64,000 nt of DNA from Leptobrachium leishanense (lineage: Eukaryota > Chordata > Amphibia > Anura > Megophryidae). The notes under the pieces are model-generated. The model worked only from the letters and a program-made list of their open reading frames with translations, had not been told where the DNA came from and did no database searches. Location of the stretch: assembly GCA_009667805.1 (NCBI GenBank), contig CM019063.1, positions 350,572,942 to 350,636,941 of the forward strand. The letters run 5' to 3'. This document shows positions 1 to 10,833 of this stretch, piece after piece. The position numbers were made by a program, and so were the translations under genes. Each line of letters starts with the position of its first letter. Positions within the stretch are counted from its first letter, which is position 1.

Positions 1-75
1 GATATCTATATGAGGATCCATAACCCGTTCTTAAAAAATACTTCCAAATTGTATGGCCATTTTAAGAGTGCTAAA

Positions 76-288
76 AATACCTGTATACATGCATCCTGCA
101 CTATCCAAAAATTGCTAGTTTCAAAACCTAATAATACTATAACCTAGTATCCCTATTAATTTTTACCATCGCATGTATTCCACAGCTAATGGATACACAA
201 TAGGGATACTAGACGTTAGGTTATAGTATTATTAGGTTTTGAAACCAGCAATTTTTGGATAGTGCAGGAGACATGTATACAGGTATTT
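76..288. repeat. Palindromic repeat (MITE-like)
   Basis: The segment 76-157 is repeated as its reverse complement at 199-288 with few mismatches, leaving a spacer of about 40 bases. It has no coding capacity. The form is that of a foldback MITE, but no clear target duplication was found, so the family is not assigned. Confidence 0.75.
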
Positions 289-1230
289 ATGCAAAATACT
301 CTATTGCAAATCATTGCAAAATGTTTTTAGTAAAAATTAAAAACTGTTGCGGGGGGGGGTCTTCATGTATTCTTGCATCTGGGCCCTGAGATTTCTAGTT
401 ACGCCTCTGCCTTGTGCAGTGTAACAATCAGAGATGTAGGGTTCCAAAGTTCCCCTGTTTCTCCTCACTGAAGTGCTGTGGTTGTTGATGAAATAATGTT
501 CTTTCCCATCACCTCCACACTTTCTCGCAGTGTGGGAAATGAGAAGGTGAGTTAGTGCAGCATCATTGTTTACTCATAATTGTAAAGGGAACGGTGCTGC
601 ATTAAATAGAAAAGGAAAATCCTTTTTTTATTGGTATATTTCAAATAATTATAATCTGCCCTTTCCGACAATATATTATATGTTCCTCTAGCTTGTAAGG
701 CTCCAGAGATACAGGGGGCTAAATGATTGTAAATTGTAATTTTTTTATTATATTTTTTCAGAGCAAAGCGTCCCCTAGTGGCAGGTGCCTATAGGTATAT
801 GCCTACTCTGCCGACTTATAAATCCGGCCCTGCACATAACAGTATGCAGCCAATGAATAGAGGATGCACTTTGTCCATGCAGCCAATGAATAGTTGTCAC
901 ACAGAGGTATACAGTCAGTGAGAGTACACACCGAAGGATACAGGGCACAACTCACAGGCAAAAGGGCGCCGCTGCTCAGATGGAGGTGTATCTACTGAAA
1001 ATGGTACCTAGGGCAACCACAGGAATTGTGCCCCTGTACAAATATTGAAATGTGAATGTCACATGGAGGATATGATTGAAGTCAGATAGCTTAACTTCTC
1101 TCCTTTTGAAAGCACACAAAGTCATTTATATTTTCTTCACTTTATTGGGAAAGTAACAGCAAATAAAAGGTGTCTTGTGGGAAGAGAGGGCTTCTCTTGG
1201 TATACTTTGCTACGTTGAGAAGGTAAAAAC
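289..1230. other. Non-coding stretch with fragments of DNA-transposon ends
   Basis: No gene is visible. Around 393-409 the sequence resembles a right terminus of the common vertebrate hAT type (CTAGTTACGCCTCTG). Around 815-832 it resembles another common transposon terminus (TTATAAATCCGGCCCTG). The partner ends were not found, so both look like truncated relics. The rest is unassigned. Confidence 0.4.
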
Positions 1231-1321
1231 AGGATGCAATCACCCAGTACAAACCAGGATCTTTACTCACATGCTTCTATGGTAGACTGGGGGACAGGAG
1301 TGGATACAGGGGGGGGCAATC

Positions 1322-1518
1322 ACCGCCGCTGGCTGTTTTTCTCCCTACGAGTGGCTGCCGGCATGCAGCTTGGCCACTCACCTGGGAACCACCTGACCAG
1401 CACACGAGATCGGAGTTCACGTGAAATCTGCGATCTCGTGCGCTGGTCAGGTGGTTCCCAGGCGAGCAGCCATGCTGCATGCCGGCGGCCGCTCGTAGGG
1501 AGAAAAATGACCGGCGGG
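1322..1518. repeat. GC-rich palindrome
   Basis: Bases 1322-1418 and 1428-1518 are imperfect reverse complements, with a loop of only about 10 bases. The short open frames on both strands here mirror each other because of the palindrome and are not genes. It is probably a foldback MITE. Confidence 0.75.
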
Positions 1519-1539
1519 TACTCAGAACGGAGGGTAACA

Positions 1540-2245
1540 AAGAAAAAAATGTCATCTGCGCTTACTCCAATTATACCGTGTGAAACGAATCACAATTAGA
1601 GGTTTGGTTTCTTATTAATGGCCATTATAAGACTAGCTCACCCACCAACGTCACGGCACCTCTATAAGGGCGAGTCCTAACCAAAATGAAACCACAGGCT
1701 GCTACATAGCAAACCATACCTGCTCATGCTGCTTGTCTAACATGAGGTAGACTGGTGGGCCTTTATTTATGCTCCCCCAGAAACAAAATCCACTTTGGGA
1801 TCAAAACAAAGACACGGAGCGGAGTCTTGCTCAGGGATGACCTGGCTGGAAGTACATTGAAACATACATAGTGCAGGAGGGGTGGGGTTGCGCCTATTCC
1901 CCGAAGGGTTGGCTGCAACCACCAAATACATCCAGCCCAACAACATGTGTAGAACATAAAAAAGAAAAAAATGTCATCTGCGCTTACTCCAATTATACCG
2001 TGTGAAACTAAACACAATTAGAGGTTTGGTTTCTTATTAATGGCCATTATAAGACTAGCTCGCCCGCCAACGTCACGGCACCTCTATAATATATATTGTG
2101 TTTAGTTTCACACGGTATAATTGGAGTAAGCGCAGATGACATTTTTTTCTTTGTTATGTTCTACACATGTTGTTGGGCTGGATGCATTTGGTGGTTGCAG
2201 CCAACCCTTCGGGGAATAGGCGTGACCCCACCCCTCCTACTCAGA
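1540..2245. repeat. Direct repeat plus long inverted repeat
   Basis: A segment of about 128 bases at 1540-1667 recurs in direct orientation at 1961-2089. In addition, 1877-2015 is matched as reverse complement by 2096-2244, so the second copy of the direct repeat forms the inner part of a palindrome. The arrangement suggests a duplicated or nested foldback element. No superfamily could be assigned. Confidence 0.7.
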
Positions 2246-2261
2246 GCAGAGGGGCCTGGCA

Positions 2262-2455
2262 GCAGAGGAGGTGAGAGCTGGGGCAAATATATCCATGTGA
2301 GCTGGGGCAAATATATCCATGTGAGCTGGGGGAAAATATATCCATTTGAGCTGGGGGCAAATATATCCATGTGAGCTAGGGGTACTATATATCCATGTGA
2401 GCTGGGGCACTATATATCTGTGTGAGCTGGGGGCAAATATATCCCCATGTGATAG
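2262..2455 (+). repeat. Minisatellite, GAGCTGGGGC family, locus 1
   Basis: About seven units of 22-26 bases, each reading roughly GAGCTGGGGCAAATATATCC plus ATGT. Units vary by a few bases. The same core recurs at 15890-16672 in the opposite orientation and at 48301-48580. Confidence 0.85.
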
Positions 2456-2889
2456 TAAAAGTGGACTAATGGCGCTATAATCTATGTAATTGATTAAATT
2501 AGATTTACTGCACGCAGCCCCAAGGGGTATGTTTGACACCCAAAAACACACGAGATAGTTAAAGAAAGTATCCCTTTAGGCACGCAGTGTATATGGCTTT
2601 TCAGTGTATTTGTCAACTTTTGTACAGAAAAATTTATAGCATATAAACTTGGACATGAATGACGAATCGACAAGTGAAAATATATATTTTGAATATTTGT
2701 TTCCCCTCGTGCATAAGGGAATAACGATCGGTGCTTTTGTCTGTCTATATTCTCTAGATTTAATCAACTTTTATGCAAGAATGTTTACAACAATGCACTC
2801 AACCACAAGTCACTACCCAGCAGATAAATGGCAAAATAGACATCGAGTCCACAAGCAAGCATTTGAATTCACGTATGAAGAATATATGT
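2456..2889. other. Unassigned non-coding sequence
   Basis: AT-rich spacer between the minisatellite and the TTAA element. No gene, RNA or clear repeat was recognised. Confidence 0.3.
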
Positions 2890-4067
2890 TTAACCCCTTA
2901 ACGCCGCAGGACGTACATTTACGTCCTGCATTAGGCGGGCTTTGACGCCGCAGGACGTAAATGTACGTCCTCAGCGTTTACAGCCCCCCTCCAGTAATAC
3001 TTACCTCCTCCGGTCGCTCCCACGCTGCTCTGACTCCCGCGGAGTCAGATCAGTGTGATCCCTCCTCCGGCGCTGTGACGTCATCGCGCCGGTGGCGTCA
3101 GTTTCAGGCGCCCCCCCCCCCCCCCGCCGGAGCAGTGGAAGCGCCTGGAGGGAAGGGGAGGGATCCTTCGGATCCCTCTATCTCCCGATCGCCTGGTCCC
3201 CGGCGGCTGTGGCCAGCATCGCTGGAAGGGTCACAGCCTGACCTTTCCAGCGATGTATGGGGGGTTAACCCCTTAGTTGCCAGGTCGCGACCGGGCACTA
3301 ATTTGTGCCCGATCGCGGCCTATTTCCGGTGGGGGCCGCCATCTTGGATGGCAGCCCCCACCTCTGGGTCACCCCCCGGTCAACTGACTCATCGCACCAT
3401 GCGCGATGATGTCAGTTAACCGGGAACCCCTTAGCTGCAAAGGGATTTCCTATGGAAATCCCTTGCAGGAGATAGGGGGGTTCTTTGAACCCCTTTATCT
3501 CCTGATCGGTGGCAGCTAGGGGGTCATGGCTGATATTGCTGGAAAGGCCAGAGCATGGCCTTTCCAATGATATCAAACATGACCATGGTAAAAGTAAAAT
3601 AAAAGTAAAAATAAAAATAATAAAAAAATAATAAATTAAATAATAAAAAAATAATAAATATAATAATAAAAAAAAAATTGTTTTTTTTAATGCTGCACTA
3701 TTGTTCACATTTCAATTATAATGTGAACAATGATGCTTCACTAATGATTTTTTATTTTTGGGGGGTTTAGCTAAAATCACGCAATTTCTCCCCAAAAAAA
3801 AAATGGGTTCCCCGTTCTAATTTTTTTAACAAATCTACCCAATAGAATATGACCGCAGAGCCTCGGATAATAAAATTTAAAAAAAAAAACACTTTACACA
3901 CTGTGGAAGATTGAAATTTTATTGCAAATTCACATTTTTTTACATTTTTTGTTATAGCATTTTGGCAGGGCATGACATATACATATAATAATGATATATT
4001 ATTAGTCTGCCGAGTCTGACGGAAAGAACGATATATAATTTGTCTGGGTGGTATAAGAATACGTGAC

Positions 4068-5786
4068 GAGTGCCGTCTGAAACCAAGGATTTGGGGCCAT
4101 TCTGACGTACATCCCTGGCACCCTCTCCTCGATCTGCTGACGGACAGTCTGGGGTTCCTGCTTGCTCGGTTTGGAGGCGGTGGCGGCGATCCGGTGAGCG
4201 TCTCTGGGTCTTCCCACTCTGTGGTGTGCTGCCGACGGCGGCCATCTTGCGGCCCACACAATACCCCCGCAGCTCCGTCCTCGACAATACAGGCTGACGT
4301 CTGCACACATGGGGAAGAAGTCCGTGAAGAATGTGGAGGCGGGAGGCTCCGGCCTCACAGACATCCGACAGTCGTTGGGTCTGAACTCCGGTGGAGGGAC
4401 GCGGAGCCGGGGCACAGAGATACTCACCTGTCCTGAACCCTCAGATGTTACTTCCCGGCCTACGTCTTCGTGCTCGGGGGAGAGTGGAGTGCTGCCGCTG
4501 GATTCGGCGCCGCTGCTGACGGAGACTACCCTGCGCACGGTCATGGAGGAATTCCGTGGTCTTTGGCGCCAGGATCTTCAGGAGGTTCGTTCTGCCGTGG
4601 TGACGCTCCAGTCCCGTATTGACGACGTGGATGCCCGTACCCTAAAGGTGGAGGGGGTGCAGGTAGCGATGGATGCCCAGGTTGCGGATCTCCGACAGCA
4701 GGTTACTCACCTAAACGCCGCAGTGTTGGCCCTAGAATCTAGGCACCGACGGAGAAATCTGCGACTTCGGGGGGTTCCTGAGAATATAGCCGAGGAGGGG
4801 CTTTTCCAGTATGCGGTTGGCTTGGTGGCCCGAATCCTGCAGACCCCTACCGATGTCACAGGGTCACCTGTTTTGTCGGTCATGCGCCTTCGGAAGGTGG
4901 CTGCGGCACCGGCGTTGGCCTCCCGAGACGTCCTTCTGGTGCTCCGAGATGTGACCTCTCATTCCCGTATCCTACAGGCCGTCAGCCCTGCTTTCCGGGT
5001 AAATCACGATGCTGATACAATCACTATCTTCAGAGATCTGCCTTTTTTAATGCTGGCAGCCCGAAGACGCTATAAGGAGGTCACTGCCTTGTTGCGCTTG
5101 CACGATGTCCGCTACCGCTGGGGATCTTCGGGCTCTCTCCTTGTATCTTCTAAAGGTGGGTCCCTCACAGCGACGACCCTTGATGAAGCGCGAGCTCTGG
5201 TGTCTCGCCTGGTGCATACAGGTGCTCTGCCAGCCTCACAGGATCAGTTGCGGGACCCAGGCTGACTGATGTACTTTTCCCCCAAACCGTCTGTTACCCT
5301 TGCACTGTCTGAGGCTGATGTTTTATTCCCCCAACCTTCTCTGAGAAATGACCCCCTCCATGATGACATCCCTCCTGCTATTTGATGAGACCCTTTATCA
5401 CCGTTGCTTTGTTTTTTCACCCCCACTGTTATTCACCCCTTAACATGCAGAGTTTTTCCTTTTTTCGATGAGACCCTCCCCCCCCCATTTTTTCCTGTGT
5501 TGTGGACTCTCAATTTTTTTTTTTTTCAGCAACTTTGTGTGAGATCCTCCCCCCCCATCATTCTGGGATACCGTTATTATCTGAGGACTTTTGCTTTATT
5601 TTGATGCAACTTGAGGACGGGTTTTGAGGTTTGTGATTAGATGTGATTCTCGTACATGTCTGATCTGTGTTCCCACCCTTTTAATTTTTGTTTCCCCTCT
5701 TTATGTACTCCTGAACGATTTTATGGTCCTGCTTGCCGATTCTGTGGGTTTAATGTTGTTCATCTGTTGGAGCACTGGGACTCCCC

Positions 5787-5819
<33 letters not shown>

Positions 5820-6266
5820 GGTGTGGGACATTTGGAGGCAGCCTGGGAGAGCCGCTAGGGTGGCTACCTAGGCTCTGTACACCCTTTTGGCCCCAGGTCT
5901 CCTGGCCACGCGGCCCCTTCCATGGCCCTCGGTTCCCTTTAGGTTGCTGGGGCGAGCCAGGAATGCCACGATATGTTCGGCAGTCCCTCACTACCCCCCC
6001 TTTTTTTTTTTTTGGTTTTGTTTGTTTCCCTGGTGCCCCATCAGCGAACTCCATCACTCTCTTTTGTTTTTGCAGGATGACGAGTTTCTACACCCCCCCC
6101 ATTCTTTTTCGATTTTCTGTAGTTTCCTATGTGAACCCCCCCCCTTATGTTTTCTGTGCTTGCTTTGTGAGTATCTCATTTGGCCCTGTGAGGCCATCTG
6201 ACTGGTCGGTTTGTGACCTTTTGTTTATTGCAAAATAAAAATTTTGAAATACAAAAAAAAAATAAA
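4068..6266 (+). mobile_element. L1-type LINE with ORF1 only (HAL1-like)
   Basis: A perfect 15-base target duplication, ATAAGAATACGTGAC, lies at 4053-4067 and 6267-6281. The insert has a 5' leader of about 240 bases, one intact ORF1 (4309-5265), about 1 kb of pyrimidine-rich 3' sequence with several C/T homopolymers, and an A-rich tail after AATAAAAATTTTGAAATAC. No endonuclease or reverse transcriptase sequence is present in any frame. The 3' tail resembles that of the full L1 at 50086-57917. The layout is like mammalian half-L1 (HAL1) elements, which encode only ORF1 and rely on an L1 for movement. Confidence 0.85.
4309..5265 (+). CDS. L1 ORF1 protein (RNA-binding chaperone), 318 aa
   Basis: Intact open frame encoding an L1 ORF1-type protein, which in known L1s trimerises, coats the element RNA and acts as a nucleic-acid chaperone in the cytoplasmic RNP. 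Residues 1-70 are low complexity. About 75-145 forms a heptad-rich predicted coiled coil. RRRNLRLRGVPENIAEEG near residue 150 is the start of the RRM typical of L1 ORF1. The C-terminal part, with FRDLPFLMLAARRRYKEVT and YRWGSSGSLLV, matches the C-terminal domain. The ATG used is the first after the 5' leader and gives normal length for the family. No downstream ORF2 exists, so the protein would act with an enzyme supplied in trans. The intact frame suggests a young insertion or selection on ORF1. Confidence 0.9.
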   Translation: MGKKSVKNVEAGGSGLTDIRQSLGLNSGGGTRSRGTEILTCPEPSDVTSRPTSSCSGESGVLPLDSAPLLTETTLRTVMEEFRGLWRQDLQEVRSAVVTLQSRIDDVDARTLKVEGVQVAMDAQVADLRQQVTHLNAAVLALESRHRRRNLRLRGVPENIAEEGLFQYAVGLVARILQTPTDVTGSPVLSVMRLRKVAAAPALASRDVLLVLRDVTSHSRILQAVSPAFRVNHDADTITIFRDLPFLMLAARRRYKEVTALLRLHDVRYRWGSSGSLLVSSKGGSLTATTLDEARALVSRLVHTGALPASQDQLRDPG

Positions 6267-6368
6267 ATAAGAATACGTGACTTAAAAATGGTCAAAATGA
6301 GCTCAGCAAACTTCTACTTCCGAAACCGCGCCGAAGTTGTAAAATTACTCCCGTCCTTAAGGGGTTAA

Positions 6369-6635
6369 GTGCATATAGGATGTGTTCTGTAAAAATAATG
6401 GGACTTGAATAGTACGTGTTGTCTCAGTCTTTCAGAGATAATCGCGGAGAGTCCAGTGGATTCAGGTGGTGTATTTCTTCCTGGATTAACTCTTGTGCCA
6501 CTCTCAAAATCCTGTTCACACCAGGCTTCCCATAGAGAACGAATTTAATGGAACACTTGGGCGTCCTGTAGAAGAGTGTATAGAAAAGAGAGAGACGATT
6601 GCGCAGTACACAGCGGTACCGGCCCTGTCTATCCC
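6369..6635. other. Unassigned non-coding sequence
   Basis: Sequence between the TTAA element and the left arm of the first Penelope-like element. Nothing recognisable. Confidence 0.3.
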
Positions 6636-6844
6636 CTGGGGGGTACTTATGAAGTACAGAGCCCCTGACCTGACTCTGAGGGGGTCTCGCCTACAGGGTA
6701 TTTCATGGCAACCCTCTGCCCTCTAGGAACATTTCCGCCAACCCAAACCGGCTTCTCAGTGGAAAAAGGAAAAATGAAAACCACCCTGTGATGGGTTAAA
6801 AGGCAATATTTATTAAAATATGTATAAAAAACGCATTAAGTGTG

Positions 6845-6890
6845 CAACTGAGACACATTTCGTCGAAAATGCGGCTTCATCAGTCAGTGG
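6845..6890 (-). ncRNA. Hammerhead ribozyme motif, PLE1 left arm
   Basis: On the minus strand the order is stem I (CCACTGA), conserved core CTGATGA, stem II region GCCG-loop-CGAC, core GAAA, a two-pair stem III, cleavage triplet GTC, then stem I return (TCAGTTG). Core nucleotides are complete, but stem II carries one C/A mismatch where the right-arm copy has a perfect GCCG/CGGC. Minimal-stem-III hammerheads are known in Penelope-like elements. Activity is inferred, not shown. Confidence 0.75.
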
Positions 6891-7104
6891 TGTACATACG
6901 TTTCATTTCCTTTTAATATAGATGGTTTCATTAACGTGTCAGCCTCAATCTGAGTTGGAGTGCGTTTCACTGCGGTTACTTCCGCGTTCCACGGAACGAC
7001 TGTAATCGCTGACAATGCGCTTCCTTTTCAAGATCTTAATGCGAGTTTCTTTTCCTTATGGAAACCAGTTCACATATAATCATGTGTATTCACAGAGAGA
7101 AAAA

Positions 7105-7790
7105 AATGCAATGGTGGTAGAACATATATTCATAAATGGAATGTTTTTTTATCTAAACGCCCGCTATTACTGCGATATAATTTTAGCAGGCTTATTATGA
7201 AACATTTTATTTAATATAATATAGTTAGTTTCTCAATTAAATGTTGCAAGCATACTCCTCTAAAATCGTTTTAATATGATGTACGAATTGAAACCAAAGG
7301 ATTACTTAAGGGCCAGGTTGTTGATTCGATCTTTACAGAAAAATAGATTCTTTATTACCGTTAGTTGTTTCTTTTCCTTATATCTAGAGGGGATTATATC
7401 TAGATGGACAAGTGATCTAGAAGCAAAACCTTCATTCTGATAAAAGTAAACCCAATAAATTTAATTGGCTGGCGTAACATTCCAGAATTAGAAATTTATG
7501 TTAACTAGGAAGGGGGTGATCTGTAACATATAGTAATGGGATGGTTAGGAAATACAAACCAATAAAGAAGGTACAATATTGGTACATGCAGACTCCTCTA
7601 TGAGCCTTATGTAACCCTATGAGCAATAACCACTAATTTAGTCTTAAAATAATGTGGACTGATACTCTAAGATTTGGATAATAATGTAATGGAATGTGGT
7701 AGATAAGGGGTATGCAAGCATATCTCTACACTCTTGGTTTCCTTGATAGAGAAAATCTGTATAGATGGAGGATGGGAGCAATAAGGCCAA
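7105..7790. other. PLE1 3' untranslated region
   Basis: AT-rich non-coding sequence between the GIY-YIG stop codon and the left inverted arm. It is read as the 3' UTR of the minus-strand Penelope ORF. Nothing else was recognised. Confidence 0.5.
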
Positions 7791-8140
7791 TTAGGTTTTT
7801 AAAAAATGGATTAGTTCAAAATGGGAGTTAAGACCGTAAGGAGCTAGGGTGTTTATCTTCATTTCTTCCTTACCGATCTTCCTCTCGTAATCTCCTCCCC
7901 TCCAATTTCTTTTGACTTTTTTCACACCCATAAATTTAAGACCTTCTGGGTTTTTGTTCTGTGTCTTCTTAAAATGTAGGGAGACACTATGATTTTCAAC
8001 TCCATTTTTAATATTCCTTACATGTTCTTGTATCCTTTTGTTTAGGGGTCGTGTTGTACGTCCCACATACATCAAACCACATGGGCAAGTTAATACATAT
8101 ATCACATGACTGGTAAAACACGTGATGACATCCCTGATCT
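7791..8140 (-). pseudogene. PLE1 GIY-YIG endonuclease domain (3' end of the ORF)
   Basis: The translated segment from 8105 reads VIYVLTCPCGLMYVGRTTRP, the Penelope form of the GIY-YIG nuclease, followed by the catalytic region RIQEHVRNI, the HSVSLHF block and the family-typical end FELIHFL. In the family this domain nicks target DNA for insertion. It is in frame to its natural stop at 7791, but is cut off from the reverse transcriptase by the Tc1 insertion at 8145. The apparent ATG at 8105 is just an internal methionine, not a real start. Confidence 0.9.
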
Positions 8141-8144
8141 TATG

Positions 8145-9759
8145 CAGTCAGGTCCAGAAATATTGGGACATCAACACAATTCTAACATTTTTGGCTCTAT
8201 ACACCACCACCATGGAGTTGGAGTGAAACAAACACAATGTGCTTTAACTGCAGACTGTCAGCTTTAATTTGAGGGTATGTATATCCAACTCAGGTGAACG
8301 GTGTAGGACTTACAGCAGTTTCAGTTGTGCCTTCCACTTGTTAAGGGACCAAAGGTAATGGGACAGAATAATAATCATAAATCAAACTTTCTCTTCTTAA
8401 TACTTGGTTGCAAATCCTTTGCAGTCAATCACAGCCTAAAGTCTGGAATGCATAGACATCACCAGACGCTGGGTTTCATCCCTCATCCTAGAGGCTCTGC
8501 CAGGCCTCTATTGCAACTGTCATCAGTTCCTGCTTGTTCTTGGGGCATTTTCCCTTCAGTTTTGTCTTGCTCAATGGGATTCAGGTCAGGTGATTGACTT
8601 GGCCATTGCATAACATTCCACTTCTGTCCCTTCAAAAACTCTTTAATTGCTTTTGCAGTATGCTTTGGGTCATTGTCCATCTGCACTGTGAAGCGCCTTC
8701 CAATGAGTTCTGCAGCATTTGGCTGAATGTGAGCAGATAATATTGCCCAAAACACTTCAGAATTCATCCTGCTACTTTTGTCAGCAGTCACAGCATCAAT
8801 AAATACAAGAGAGAACCAGTTCCATTGGCAGCCATACATGCCCACGCCATGACACTACCACCACCATGCTTCACTGATGAGGTGGTATGCTTAGGATCAT
8901 GAGCAGTTCCTTTCCTTCTCCATACTCTTCCCTTCCCATCACTCTGGTACAAATTGATCTTGGTCTCATCTGTCCATAGGATCTTGTTCCAGAACTGTGA
9001 AGGCTTTGTTAGGTGTTGTTTGGCAAACTCTAATCTGGCCTTCCTGTTTTTGAGGCTCACCAATGGTTTACATCTTGTGGTGAACCCTCTCTATTCACTC
9101 TGGTGAAGTCTTCTCTTGATTGCTGACTTTGACACACATGCCTCCTGGAGAGTGTTCTTGATCTGGCCAACTGTTGTGAAGGGTGTTTTCTTCACCAGGG
9201 AAAGAATTCTTCGGTCATCCACCACAGTTGTTTTTCGTGGTCTCCCGGGTCTTTTAGTGTTGCTGAGCTCACCAGTGCGTTCCTGCTTTTTGAGAATGTT
9301 CCAAACAGTTGTTTTGGCCACACCTAATGTTCTTGCTATCTCTCTGATGGGTTTGTTTTGTTTCTTCGGCCTAATGATGGCTTGCTTCACTGATAGTGAC
9401 AGCTCTTTGGATCTCATCTTGAGAGTTGACAGCAACAGATTCCAAATGCAAATAGCACACTTGAAATAAACTCTGGGCCTTTTATCTGCACATTGTAATA
9501 GGGGTAATGAGGGAATGTCACACACGTGGCCATGGAACAGCTGAGAAGCCAATTGTCCCATTACCTTTGGTCCCTTAACAAGTGGGAGGCACATCTGCAA
9601 ACTGTTCACCTTAAGTTGGATGTACATACCCTCAAATTAAAGTCTACAGTCTGCAGTTAAAGCACATTGTGTTGGTTTCATTCCAACTCCATTGTGGTGG
9701 TGTATAGAGCCAAAGATGTTAGAATTGTGTCAATGTCCCAATATTTCTGGACCTGACTG
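8145..9759 (-). mobile_element. Tc1-like transposon inside PLE1
   Basis: Terminal inverted repeats of about 200 bases begin CAGTCAGGTCCAGAAATATT on the left and end with the complement on the right. TATG flanks both ends (8141-8144 and 9760-9763) where a Tc1 element normally leaves only TA. The insert encodes a decayed DD34E transposase on the minus strand. Length, long repeats and gene are typical of vertebrate Tc1 elements. Confidence 0.92.
8483..9432 (-). pseudogene. Tc1 transposase, inactivated
   Basis: Cut-and-paste transposase in three pieces. The first (from about 9420) has the paired helix-turn-helix DNA-binding region with PIREIARTLGVAKTTVWNIL and the linker GRPRKT. The second (9063-8788) has the first catalytic Asp in LWTDETKIN. 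The third (8845-8483) has the second Asp in QMDNDPKHTAKA and the Glu in SPDLNPIE. All three catalytic residues of the DD34E triad are thus visible. A stop codon lies between 9091 and 9063 in the same frame, and a frameshift near 8790-8845 splits the catalytic core. The copy cannot make an active enzyme. Confidence 0.9.
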
Positions 9760-9763
9760 TATG

Positions 9764-10602
9764 TCCTCTTGTTGGCTTCAAATTCCTTGATTTGTTTGTG
9801 GTTTTTCGTATTCCTACAGTTTAGGCAATTTTCGCAGGCATGAAAGCCATTACAAATACCAAATGTATTTTTCTTTATTGTGACCGCAGAGTTGCTGTTA
9901 ACAAATTCTGTTCTCAAGTCCCCGACTCCCCGACATATGATTGATGGTAGCTCGGGGAGAATTTCTTCCAGAGGGGGATCCCTCCTAAGAATAGGGCAGA
10001 ATTTTCGAGTTCTCCTGCGGATCTTTGAATTTTGAGCGGTATAAGTTAAAATGAAAGGAACTCCTTTTATATAATTTTCGGATTTAGTCTTATATTTCAG
10101 AAGATCTTTGATTCATATTGGTCACGTTTTGTTTTGTCTCTGTCAATCTGGCTCTATCATACCCTTTTCTTTCGAAGTTTTCTGTCAGTTTCGTCGTTTG
10201 TTCTTCAAACTCGATATCTTCTGTACAGTTTCTTCTCGATCGCATGTATTGACTCTTCGGTATACCCTCCAGCCATTGTAAAAGGTGGCAGCTGTCCTTA
10301 CCAATAAAACTATTAAACATCTACCTTCTTAAAATTTTTTTGGATTTAATGTTCTGGTTCTCAATGTAGATAGTTAAGTCCAGGAATGTTACTGCTTCTT
10401 TGCTATAACTGGTCTCTAAAACTATATTTATGTTGTTACCTTTTAGGGTTTCCAAAAAGTTTTGAAGTAGATCTTCTCCTCCGTTCCATATGAAGAAAAT
10501 ATCATCTATATAACGTTTGTAGATGACTAGATGTTCTTTCCATTCGGAGTGCCAGGAATTTTCCCAATCCGCCATAAATAGATTTTCTCTCTGTGAATAC
10601 AC
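9764..10602 (-). pseudogene. PLE1 reverse transcriptase C-terminus and linker
   Basis: The segment 10602-10321 carries the RT active-site block YKRYIDDIFFIWNG and the palm continuation VTFLDLTIYI. The segment 10320-10090 continues with GIPKSQYMRSRRNCT, a block characteristic of Penelope RT thumb/linker. From 9917 the linker with CENCLNCRNT gives the Cys motif that precedes GIY-YIG. Frames change near 10320 and again before 9920. All RT motifs upstream of the YIDD box are absent: the ORF begins abruptly at the arm junction near 10590. The enzyme in intact relatives copies element RNA by target-primed synthesis at open 3' ends. Confidence 0.88.
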
Positions 10603-10790
10603 ATGATTATATGGGAACTGGTTCCCATAAGGAAAAGAAACTCACTTAAAGATCTTGAAAGGGAAGCGCATTGTCAGCGATTACAGTCGTTCCGTGGAAC
10701 GCGGAAGTAACCGCAGTGAAACGCACGCCAACTCAGATTGAGGCTGACACGTTAATGAAACCATCTATATTAAAATGAAATGTATGTACA

Positions 10791-10833
10791 CCACTGACTG
10801 AAGCCGCATTTTCGGCGAAACATGTCTCAGTTG
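10791..10833 (+). ncRNA. Degenerate hammerhead ribozyme motif, PLE1 right arm
   Basis: This mirrors the motif at 6845-6890. It has stem I halves CCACTGA and TCAGTTG, a perfect stem II GCCG-CATTTT-CGGC, GAAA, and a minimal stem III before GTC. Three bases of the CTGATGA core are deleted, so this copy should be inactive. Confidence 0.7.

Larger units (their letters stand above)
2890..6368. mobile_element. TTAA-flanked serial-hairpin element, interrupted by a LINE
   Basis: The element starts TTAACCCCTTAA and ends TTAAGGGGTTAA. The left half (2895-3560) is GC-rich and built of consecutive short hairpins. The right part is AT-rich and then matches the tails of the elements at 37825-40255 (a shared block around 3940-4050 against 40020-40150). 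It has no transposase gene. TTAA at both ends fits a piggyBac- or Kolobok-type non-autonomous element; which one is not decidable here. An L1-type LINE is inserted at 4068-6266; without it the element is about 1.3 kb. Confidence 0.75.

Noticed and set aside
3952..4544. Minus-strand frames of 118-180 codons over the L1 5' end
   Set aside because: Shadow frames opposite the L1 5' UTR and ORF1. No family features.
5624..6238. 204-codon Phe/Pro-rich frame after L1 ORF1, as a possible ORF2 remnant
   Set aside because: It has no endonuclease or RT motif and is produced by C/T homopolymer runs. Treated as 3' UTR.
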